DNA of 52,315 nucleotides, from assembly GCA_016098155.1 (NCBI GenBank), contig JAAAJB010000219.1, positions 1 through 52,315 on the forward strand, read 5' to 3'. The position numbers and the translations under genes were made by a program. Source of the DNA: Actinomortierella ambigua (lineage: Eukaryota; Mortierellomycota; Mortierellomycetes; Mortierellales; Mortierellaceae). The notes under the pieces were generated by a model. That model made no database searches. It was not told where the DNA came from and saw nothing but the letters and a program-made list of their open reading frames with translations. Shown here one piece after another: positions 44,201 to 52,315 of the stretch (the stretch's first letter is position 1; each line of letters opens with the position of its first letter).

Positions 44201-44486
44201 TTTTTGTCGCGTGAGAAGTAAAGGAGAAGGGGGGCGGGGGTTCTTCACTCCGCCATTGTGGGTGATCTGTAAAGGACGGAGCATGTGTCGTGTGGGAGGG
44301 AATGAAGGAGAGGAGAAGACAGACAGCAGCTACTTACTTGAGTTCATCCTCATCTCCAATGACTCTTCCTTTGGGGGCAGTCCAGTGTCGCTTGTGATTA
44401 AAAGAATCGTTGACAAGTAAGATCTCGGTGGAGTTCCGCTGATGACGGTAAATAAGGATGCCAGCAACGTGCAAGGACTTGTCCAT
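41259..44486 (-). CDS. Nudix (Ap4A-hydrolase-like) - 2x CCCH zinc finger - W2 domain fusion protein
   Basis: Exons on the minus strand are 44486-44338, 44136-44035, 43702-43314 and 43084-41259, giving 821 residues. Residues 5-150 align along their whole length with NUDT2-type Ap4A hydrolases: VAGILIYRH, RHWTAPKGRV, the Nudix box at 40-62, GFRAELKYL and KRVVYHLAEL. In the box G40, E46, R54, E55, E58 and G61 are kept, but the next Glu of REXXEE is Ile59. Two tandem TTP-like fingers (C-x8-C-x5-C-x3-H) start YKTRLC (Cys231-His250) and HKTRLC (Cys304-His323). A long Gln/Asn/Ser/Ala-rich linker follows. The C-terminus (about 690-821) is a W2/eIF5C domain with VYDSELVEEDVIVNWY and final FMEWLSSAEEE, as in eIF5, eIF2B-epsilon and 5MP. 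The exon 3/4 phases match, so one protein is the simplest reading. An ATG at 43112 inside intron 3 could start a shorter CCCH-W2 form. Role in mRNA metabolism or translation is inferred. Confidence 0.85.
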
Positions 44487-45074
44487 CGGAAAGCGGAGGG
44501 AAGGATGGAGAAGAAAGGAAGGAAGGAAGGAGGGCGATGGACAGATGAACAAGAATGAAAGAAGGGAGAGTGAGTAGCGCGTGAGTCGGTAGAGGGCCGA
44601 GGTCAGTGTTAGACAAGTGAGCGGGAGAGGGGGCGCGGGTGAGTGTGTGACAGAGGGGGGGAGGGAAGGGTTCTTTTTACTCTCTCTCAATGCAAGACAG
44701 GACACCATGAACGTTTTGGTCCTGAATCATGTGACTGACCAACCTCATTCCCAATTTAGAAATGACCTAAGAGTCGTCCACTTTTTGCGCCACCATATAT
44801 TCGTCAAACGAACCATTCATTGTCCATTAACTATTCTCTCTCTCTCGCCCACTTGCATTTCTCGACGAGAAGGCAATCATAGAAACATACAAAAAAAAAA
44901 ACAAAAGCAACAAGAAAGAGAGAAAGAGGCTGTGAGAGTTGGTGAGAGTGAAAGAGAGTGAGAGTGAGAGACAGCGTGAAAGACTCAAACTGAAGAAAAA
45001 ATAACAACAAAAGTGTTGGTTCTGCATTCCTGCATTGGCAACCCACAAGCACCTGTCCTCTTCATCCCCGCTCC
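44487..45074. promoter_or_regulatory. Divergent promoter region Nudix-CCCH-W2 (-) / ERCC8 (+)
   Basis: About 590 bp between two start codons. It is purine-rich on the plus strand on both sides (GGAAGG repeats near 44515-44535, GAGA runs near 44912-44970) and CT-rich in the direction of the Nudix gene. No separate gene is seen. Confidence 0.55.
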
Positions 45075-47584
45075 ATGACATCCATTCGGAGAAAACGAGG
45101 GTCCACGGACCCCCTCTTTGCACGACAGAGCGGACTTGTTCGGCCCTTGCAGTTTCGCCGCCAGATGATTTTGAAACGTATAGAGTCAATCTCACTTGAC
45201 CCCATCGTTCGAGTCGAGCGTGAGCATACCGGCGCTGTTAACTCGGTCACCATTGAAGAGGCAGAGGCCCGCTAGTATGTTCAAAGCGTGTGCAGGCCGT
45301 GATCACGGGTAGCTGTATTACTGCATAATATAGTATGTGACTCATTCTTACAGGGGGGATACATACCGGCGGTTGTTTTCATAGCCTTCTCTCTGGCGGA
45401 GGAGATGGCAACGTATTCCTATACGATCTCGACGAGTCGTTGAGGGACGATAAGTTTATCATCCGCAGTATGGCATGCGTTCCTCGGTAAGAACATAAAC
45501 AATCACCCTTGGGACAAGGGGATTTCAAGCCTGCATCGGACGTGTAAGAAGCGCCACAGAACGCAGGTTGTACTGAGGAAGAGAGAAAGTAACTTTTTCC
45601 TGCTCCACCTACTGTCTCTAGCTCGACCGATGGTCACAAAGGAGGGATTTCCCATGTCCAATGGTATCCATTTGACAATGGAATGTTTACAACCTCGTCT
45701 TTCGATGGCACGATCCGGGTTTGGGACACCAATTCAATGCAGGTAAAGCGACCGAGCGAGAACAAGTGGGGGGGGGGAGGGAGGCTCAATTTCTGGATCT
45801 TTGAGGAGGAAGCAACTCAACGCACTAGTTCTTTTGGTTCTGAGGGTCGCAATAGGAAGCATGCACATTCGACCTTGCCAGCAAGGTCTACCACCATGGC
45901 CTTTCAAGCGTAGCGACTCATGGTCTCATCGCCAGTACGTACTAGTTTGCTCCGCACAGCGCCATTATGGCGAGCGAAAGGAGAAAGCTGTTACTGTACC
46001 ACTCTATGTTCTTCAGTCCATTCCAGAGAGATATCCTTTATTAAGTGCACTAATTTCCCCCCTACTCCATCCTGTACTAAACTTTAGGTGCAGCGGCGGA
46101 CCCCAGGATTCGCCTCTGTGATATGAGGACAGGGGCTTTTACTCACTCTCTTCCTGGTCACCGGGGCACAGTTCTTGGAGTCAACTGGTCGCCCAGACAC
46201 GAGTTTACTCTCGCTTCCGCAAGGTAGATTTTAACTTTTTTTTGTAAATCCACTGGTATTGATGCTTGGCTGGAGGCACCTTTTTTTCGTACTCACACCC
46301 TCTCCAATGACTGTCTGCCTTTTACTCTTGTGCCCCACGGACACGCTTAATTCAGTACTGACTCAACCGTCCGCCTGTGGGACATCCGCAAGTCCAACTC
46401 TTGCCTGATCTCGCTCGATTTCCACAACTCGGGGACCCAACCACTCTCAGAAGTCAATGTAGCGCACAGTAGAGCCGTGAATGGCGTGTGCTTCACCCCT
46501 GATGGCCATCACCTTATCACGACGGGACACGACGATAAAATGCGACTGTGGGATACGTTCACAGGGCGGAACACTCTCGTCAACTATGGCACCTGGATCC
46601 GCAATCAATTTGTCCACAATGTGTCCCCACTCGTGACCCCGATCACCGCTTGCCCATACCCTATTGTCTTTTACCCATCTGACGATCGCTCCATCCTCAT
46701 GTTCAATCTTATGGATGGCTCCTTAATGAAACGTCTCACAGGGGCTTATGGAAGAATTACGGCTCTCACCTGGCGGCCACGATCGGAGGTAGGCTTGCAA
46801 TCCCTCTCCCCGCCGCCTTTTCTCTGCTTTCGATCGTGTACAAACATGAAAAAAAAAACAAAGGATTCAGTCCCCGGTTCAAGCAAACCTTCCTCCCAGC
46901 AGGAGCTTCTATACACCTTAACTTCCCCACGTTCTTCCCTCTCTCTCTCTTGTCCGCGCCTTGACGTTCATCCTCGGTCATACTTGTTTTTACGCCCCCA
47001 CTTCCATTGCTTTTCCCATCTCAAGTGCTCCTCCTTGAACGCAGATGATATCACTTTGCATCCTTTCCCTTTCTACATCCACCTACCGTCTCTTCTGTTT
47101 ACTTGGAGACCCATGAGATTTCAGTATCCAATGCACCACATCGATTCTTCCCTTTCTCCCTCCGCCTTCCACCTTTTCCTCCCTCTCCCCCCTATTCGAG
47201 CTTTTTACTGCTCTCATTCCATCTTGTTTTTCTTTGCGCACACTATTCCCTTCCCCTTGTACATTCATCGCCACGTCAAATCTGACGATGTACACGAGGG
47301 AAGAGGGGAGAAAAAAAACAAACACAAGGGAAGGAAAAGAAAACTCCCATCAACAACAACACATATCTGCAACCCTAACTTACATCCGATCTCTCTCTCT
47401 CTCTCCCTCTCTCTCTCTCTCTGTCTCATTTTTTGTCCGTCGTGAAACTTAGGAGATTTACACTGCAGGCAACGATCATACCATTCTGGCTTGGGGTCCA
47501 CGCAACAAGCAACGCGAAAGCTTGCAACAAACATTAGCGGAGCAAGACACATGGTCTGACAGTGATGAAGAAGAAAGCTGGTAG
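45075..47584 (+). CDS. ERCC8: ERCC8 / CSA, WD40 substrate receptor for transcription-coupled repair
   Basis: CSA is the WD40 receptor of a CUL4-DDB1 ubiquitin ligase that acts on stalled RNA polymerase II (Rad28 in yeast). Exons are 45075-45274, 45385-45486, 45622-45742, 45856-45934, 46088-46223, 46356-46788 and 47453-47584, giving 400 residues (human 396). WD repeats in order: [29 protein letters not shown] with [40 protein letters not shown] with [30 protein letters not shown] and the closing [14 protein letters not shown]. Several of these are formed only by splicing. The tail is acidic (SDSDEEESW). The last intron is 664 bp, much longer than others here and CT-rich, but shows no gene. An AATAAA lies 9 bp after the stop. 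The orthologue is absent from many fungi, so a complete copy is informative. Confidence 0.93.
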
Positions 47585-47592
47585 AGAAATAC

Positions 47593-47598
47593 AATAAA
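47593..47598 (+). terminator. Poly(A) signal of ERCC8
   Basis: AATAAA 9 bp after the ERCC8 stop codon, followed by further A-rich sequence. Confidence 0.5.
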
Positions 47599-49295
47599 AT
47601 AAATGAAGGAGAAGAAGAAAAGAAGTCGTTGAAGAACGAAGAATAAAAAAAATGGCGTAGAACAACAACGGCGTTGTGTGGACAAAAAAAAAATACAATG
47701 AAATGCAATAACGGCGGTCAAGGTTTCATTGCAGAAAAATAAAAGCACGGGAAAGACTTGTGCAATGTTGAAGGTGGACGAGGGAAAGAGGAGGAAGGTG
47801 GAAGAGGGAAAGAGGAGGAAGGTGGGAGAAGGTGGAGGAGTGAAGGCCGCGGGAACTTCATGTGTGGGTGTGACGAAGGAGTTGGAGGTAAGAGCGGACA
47901 AAGGTCAAGGCTGAAGTGTAGACGGGGAAAATAAAAAGGGATGGACCTAGCCTGCGAACACTGTCAGGACAAAAAAAAAAAAAAGAAAAAAAAAAGCATG
48001 ATAGCGTGAGGCGCGCAAAGGGGTAAATGGTATGTAAAAGAAGAAGAAAAAAAAAAGGATATCACGGCATCAAGATAGAATGAATATGAAGAGTGGTGAG
48101 AAAGACGACAAAAAGTGTGAGTAGCTCGACAAACTTCACTTTGCGATATAAAAGCTTTCGAAGGAACCCTCCTCCTTGTTTTTTCTGTGTCTTGGCGCTG
48201 ATAAGTTCCAAGACTTTTTATCCCAGCAGCAGCTCATCCTCAAAGCTGATTTGTTCCGACGTTTTGCGTAGCACACAAAAAAAGTGGGACTAGCGGAGAT
48301 GAGCGACCATGGGCATCTTGGATCGTCGATTGGAGTTTGAATAGATAAGCAAAAAATAGCAGCTATATAGACAAGGTCCAGGCATAAAAAATAGACGGAG
48401 GCTGAAGGAGAGGGTTACGTGGACAAGTCGATAGTCTAAGTTGCCTAGATTCCGCGCCAAGAACAAGTAGCACTAAATTATGTGGAGCGCATGATATGGC
48501 CAAGCAACACATGGGTTCATATGTCTTCATCATGATCCGCTGGAGAAGAGAACGAGGGAGACTTCTTAAAAAGCAACGGAGGCTCTGCTGAGCTGCCTGA
48601 TGTTCAACATACTGCCATTTGCCATTGGACAGGCATGTTCGAGCCGATGGGTGTTGAGTGGCACTAGTGCAGGTGTTGGTGAGACACATAATTTTCACTA
48701 TGACAACACCACCGCACCATGTAGAGAGGGTCCCTCTGAAGTTGCCTTTTCAGGACCACTACCACCCAGTTCTCTTTATCCTTCTTCAGGAGAAAAAAGG
48801 TGGGGGGCTGGAAGAAATATGCAAGTCCACTTGGAGTTAGCGACACTCATGCTCGTTGAAGAGACTAGACCATGTAACCCAAAAAAAAGAGAAGAAAATA
48901 CCAAACAAACAATGAACTTCAACGACAAATTCTTGCTTTCCAAAATCGAAAGGGTCTATGGCAGGATATAATTGTCAGTGAACGGCAGGGGAAGGATGTG
49001 TTGCACCGCAACTCAAGCATTCAGATAGATTGAATTACAAAAAAAATGAGTGTAGGAGGATAAATATCTTGGTAGAGGTGCAGTAGTCTTACTTCCTTGG
49101 CCATCGACAACATAGATTTGTGACGCATTCATTGTGGCAACCGTATTATCTAACGCAGAATAGATCTCATCATCGTGTGTTCGCGCTAACAGGACGATTA
49201 GGGTGGTGTGGAGTGGTCCAAAGACAAGACAAAGATTTTTTTTTTTTTTTTTGTAACCGCACTGTCAAAGTGGCTCGCAAGGACGGCATGGCATT

Positions 49296-49328
49296 GCAAG
49301 GGCAAGGCAAGGGCAAGGCAAGGGCAAG
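49296..49328. repeat. Three perfect 11-bp tandem copies
   Basis: GCAAGGGCAAG repeated three times without mismatch. Confidence 0.9.
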
Positions 49329-49587
49329 GTAAGACAAAAAAGACTACAAACTCCACCCCTGTGTGGGTTCGAAAGAAACCAAACTTGTACGCACGAACTG
49401 CACTGCACGCAAAGCCACTCTTTTGGGCGAAGAGCTGGGATGCTCTGCAGTTATGCGTGCCGAGTGTTGTATTTATTGGTGCTCTTATATTTCAATATAA
49501 TGCAAGTATTCTGCAGGCATGGTAGCCTTTGATTGGGCAGCTAGGAGGCATGTTGTCCACCACTTGGAGTGGTTGAGAGAGATTAGA

Positions 49588-49614
49588 GCTGCTGCTGCTG
49601 CTGCTGCTGCTGCT
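49588..49614. repeat. (GCT)9 microsatellite
   Basis: Nine GCT triplets in non-coding DNA. Confidence 0.9.
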
Positions 49615-49826
49615 GGCTGCAGTTGTTGTTGGGGACAGACGCGCCCTCTTCAACAGGACAGGACGGACAAGACAGCATGGGCTCTCGGCTGACAGGAACA
49701 GCTTAATTGAAGTCGAGAAAGACGGACCAGCTTTGGTGTCACAGAAGCAGAGCAGCAGCCGTAGCAGACAGGTAACAGTACACTGGACGTACGTGACAAG
49801 GAAAGAGAGAAAAGGGAAAAGGGGAA

Positions 49827-49992
49827 AGGAGGAGGAGGAGGAGGAGGAGGAGGAGGGACGAGACCAAGACGCTGTCGGGCCTCGTCCTTCCGACTGTCTG
49901 GAGCCTTTTGCCCTGAGAGAGAGAGAAGGGGGGAGGTGGGAGAGAGAGAGAGAGTGAGAGAGTGACAGATAGAGAGAGAGAGAGAGAGAGAG
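49827..49992. repeat. Polypurine region with (GGA)n and (GA)n tracts
   Basis: About ten GGA/GAG triplets at 49827-49857 and GA-rich tracts at 49919-49992. Both are almost pure purine on the plus strand. Confidence 0.85.
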
Positions 49993-50460
49993 AAAGAAAA
50001 AGAATAAGAGAAAGAGAGGGGATTGCATGCTCCAAGGAAGGTATGCTTGATACCAGAACAAAAAATAGGTGTTCAGGTATCCCTTTTGCAGCATGCCCAC
50101 TTTTTTTTTTTTTTTGTCGGGTACATGAGATGTGAGAAAGGGTGTTCCGACACCATCCAAAAAGTGAAGAGAAAGAAAGAGTGAGGGGTGTCACACACAT
50201 ACAGATACACATGCACAACACACTTTCGCTCTCTCACAATTGGGTACACCATTCGCACGCATTCGCGGTACGAGTTGTTTGCTGCTTTCATGGATGGTGC
50301 CAATCCCTCTCCTCCCCCTTTCAGCCCACATCCAGGACAACCTACCTGTCTCCTACGACGACTCGCCTGTATCATTTGGTTTGTGTTTCTTCCAGGTCGT
50401 TTCAAGCCTGCTATTTTGTTTTTTTTTTTTTTCTTGAATTTCCTCCCCCCCCCCCTTCCT

Positions 50461-50486
50461 CTTCTTCTTCTTCTTCTTCTTCTTCT
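50461..50486. repeat. (CTT)n microsatellite
   Basis: Eight or more CTT triplets in the C/T-rich leader region of the last gene. Confidence 0.9.
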
Positions 50487-50872
50487 CCCACATGTATTAT
50501 AATTATTTTACGACTCAACTCAAACTCACAACACAAAACCCCGCTCACCCACATTCAACACACAGAAGAAGAACAAAGACTCACTCTCTCCAGTTCACTC
50601 TCAGCCCTCTTTCTGGGTGGCCTCAATTCAATCCGACCTTCTTCATTCCCTCTTCCTCCCTCTCTTTCCGCCTTCCTTTTAATTCATTTCATTTCTTTCT
50701 TCATTCAACCCATTGGAAGACGCATCCACCCTACAGCTCTCTCCTCTCCCTGCCCTGCCCTGCCCTTCTCCACCCCCTCCCCCTCCCCTTCCCTTTCCCT
50801 TTCCCTTTCCTCTTCCTTTCCTTCCTCTCGTCTCTTGCTTCCCCAGGCCCACAACCCATCCCCCACCTCGTC

Positions 50873-52315
50873 ATGCCCAACTATGTCTCTCTGACCGAGT
50901 CCCAGAGGCGGTCCATCGCCCTTTACATCATGGAGGCTCAACTCGTGACCCAACAGAATCAGCAGCAGGCGTTGACTTCAGACGGTTCGGATAGTGGCCA
51001 GCTGATGAATCCCATGCCCAACAACAACGGCATCTCATGCAAGGAGATTGTCCAGGTCTGCAAGGCTCGATTTGGTCTGACCATCTCGCTGTCAACGGCT
51101 TCCCGCCTTCGGTCCTCGGCCCCGCAACGTATTGCAACAGAGCCGTTGAACCCGTCAGCCAAGCGCCACCGCTCTGTCAAGTTTCCTGAATTCGAAAAGG
51201 CGCTAGTGGCCGAGCTCAGGGCCCTCGAGCAAGAGCAGCACCAGATACAGCAGGAGCAAGAGCGGCTAGAATTGCAGCGGGCATCCATCGGCGACGACCA
51301 CCCGCACCTCCCAACCCCTGATCCTTCTCAAATGCCGCCGGTCATGATGCTGACCAGCGAGGCTGCCATCACACAAGTTGCCAAGGGTATTGCAGAGCGC
51401 ATGGGTATCAGCGAGTCTGAGCTGGGATTGACCTCTGGCTGGTACCATGGGTTCCGCCGAAGACATGGCATCAAGCATCGCCAGTTCCGTTCCCGAGTCA
51501 ACGCCAACGCACCGAGCATTGGTGCAGGGTCCTCCTCAGCAGCACTCACTTCAATCTCGGGCGTTGGTGCAGGTGCAGGTGCAGGTGCAGGTGGTGGTGG
51601 TGGTGGCGGAAGTCCAGGACCCCTTGGTGGCGTTACTTTGAATACCACCAGCAGTCAGGATAGCGGCGACGATGACATGGACGACCTAAGTAGTGACCCA
51701 ATGGCAAACTTGAACCTCAAAGAGAGCGGAAGCCCGCCGTTGGAGGATGATATGGGCCGACAGCTCGCGGCTACACCAACAGACCTCACGACGACTACGG
51801 GAGCACAGCCGCCCACCAATGGCCTGGCCCTTGGTGGCGGTGGCGGTGGCGGAGCAGCAGTAGCAACAGGACCTCTTTCGAGCGACCTTTCGTCAGGGAC
51901 CGATATGGGGCTTTTGAAAGATCGCGCTGGCATGTCCCTGCTCAGTCTATCGCCGCGCGAGACGGCGATCGGACAGCGGACTGAGGTCAAGCGCATCACC
52001 ACCACGGCAGCCTGTGATGCGTTGGATATCATCTCCGAATACTGCTATCAAAACTCTAGTAGTGGACACACCAAAATGCTCCCTTGGATTAAACAGATCC
52101 GAGCGTTCTTGAACCAGCAACTTGTCTCTGAATCTGGAGAAGCCTCGGAGAACCTGCTGGCCACGATTGCCTCCTTGGCACCCTTGGCATCACACGTCCA
52201 TCATCACCATGCTCACCCGCATCAACAACAACAACAGCAACAACAACATCATCACCATCAGCAGCAGCAGCAGCAGCAGCGGAAGCACCCGCGCTCACCC
52301 TCTGAGGCAGCCACT
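50873..52315 (+). CDS. CENP-B/Tc5-type helix-turn-helix DNA-binding protein (3' end outside window)
   Basis: The frame is open for 481 codons from the ATG to the window edge with no stop. Residues about 5-85 form a psq-like first helix-turn-helix (LTESQRRSIALYIMEAQ, then ISCKEIVQVCKARFGLTISLSTASRLR). Residues about 105-210 resemble the second CENP-B/Tc5 domain: KFPEFEKALVAELRALEQ, ITQVAKGIAERMGI and the signature GWYHGFRRRHGIKHRQF. A Gln/Glu-rich insert separates its first two helices. The remainder is low-complexity (Gly/Ala, Asp, His and Gln runs), and no DDE transposase domain has begun by the window end. It is most likely a domesticated transposon-derived regulator. An element copy cannot be excluded until the 3' part is seen. 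The start is the first ATG before the conserved block, after a C/T-rich leader. Confidence 0.75.
   Translation, partial: MPNYVSLTESQRRSIALYIMEAQLVTQQNQQQALTSDGSDSGQLMNPMPNNNGISCKEIVQVCKARFGLTISLSTASRLRSSAPQRIATEPLNPSAKRHRSVKFPEFEKALVAELRALEQEQHQIQQEQERLELQRASIGDDHPHLPTPDPSQMPPVMMLTSEAAITQVAKGIAERMGISESELGLTSGWYHGFRRRHGIKHRQFRSRVNANAPSIGAGSSSAALTSISGVGAGAGAGAGGGGGGGSPGPLGGVTLNTTSSQDSGDDDMDDLSSDPMANLNLKESGSPPLEDDMGRQLAATPTDLTTTTGAQPPTNGLALGGGGGGGAAVATGPLSSDLSSGTDMGLLKDRAGMSLLSLSPRETAIGQRTEVKRITTTAACDALDIISEYCYQNSSSGHTKMLPWIKQIRAFLNQQLVSESGEASENLLATIASLAPLASHVHHHHAHPHQQQQQQQQHHHHQQQQQQQRKHPRSPSEAAT

Larger units (their letters stand above)
47585..50872. other. 3.3-kb repeat-rich region without recognised genes
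   Basis: The largest gap in the window. It holds a GA-rich segment with repeated GGAAAGAGGAGGAAGGTGG words (about 47780-47830), many A runs, an 11-bp triplicate (49296-49328), GCT, GGA, GA and CTT microsatellites (49588-50486) and a long C/T-rich stretch up to the start of the last gene. Frames such as 48600-48971 (+) do not look conserved. A minus-strand stretch ending at about 48227 reads RKTSEQISFEDELLLG before a stop and might be a small terminal exon, but no partner exons could be found. The last 400 bp probably form the promoter and a long 5' UTR of the CENP-B-like gene. Confidence 0.45.

Noticed and set aside
49296..49328. Possible CRISPR-like or regulatory direct repeats
   Set aside because: Three adjacent 11-bp copies without spacers are a simple tandem repeat, and the genome is eukaryotic.

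Overview
The window is nuclear DNA of a filamentous, early-diverging fungus. Its genes carry many short GT-AG introns, with donors such as GTACGT, GTAAGT and GTATGT and acceptors such as TAG or CAG. It holds fungal-type genes (MMM1 of the ERMES complex, MDJ1, TVP38, BFR2) beside genes often lost in ascomycete yeasts (CSA/ERCC8, a long ELYS, DUF2009). CT/GA-rich promoters and many homopolymer runs are seen throughout. A Mucoromycota, Mortierella-like source fits best, but this is inference. No rRNA, tRNA or CRISPR array was recognised. All exon structures were read by eye from splice sites, family similarity and reading-frame continuity. For every multi-exon gene the exon lengths add up to a whole number of codons.

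Layout. 1-10.3 kb: end of a mitochondrial methionyl-tRNA synthetase (+); a centromeric histone H3 (CENP-A/Cse4-type, 3 exons, -); DNA polymerase delta subunit 2 (6 exons, -); a flavin-reductase-like protein (+); a YegS/DAGK-type lipid kinase (6 exons, +); and a divergent histone H4 (-, intron plus a 14-nt last exon) / histone H3 (+, intronless) pair. 10.3-15.1 kb: a gene-poor accessory patch. It holds a ~1.1-kb-period tandem array of two intact small secreted-protein genes and one relic (promoter, start codon and five more codons), then about 1.1 kb of unrecognised sequence. 15.1-24 kb: BFR2/AATF (-) and NOP10 (+) back to back, both ribosome-biogenesis genes, then MMM1 (+) and a DUF2009 B-box protein (+). 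24-41 kb: an alpha-arrestin (+), an ELYS-type nucleoporin (-), a TVP38/VTT membrane protein with an acidic tail (+), MDJ1 (-) and a C2H2 zinc-finger regulator (+). 41-47.6 kb: a remarkable four-module gene (-) joining an Ap4A-hydrolase-like Nudix domain, two TTP-like CCCH zinc fingers and a C-terminal W2 (eIF5C) domain, divergent from ERCC8/CSA (+). 47.6-50.9 kb: repeat-rich non-coding DNA. 50.9 kb to the end: the start of a CENP-B/Tc5-type DNA-binding protein, cut by the window edge.

Most of the window is housekeeping: chromatin (CENP-A, H3, H4), replication and repair (POLD2, CSA), ribosome biogenesis (BFR2, NOP10), mitochondria (MSM1, MMM1, MDJ1), nuclear pore (ELYS) and trafficking (arrestin, TVP38). 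The two places most likely to hold undescribed biology are the Nudix-CCCH-CCCH-W2 fusion and the tandem secreted-protein array.
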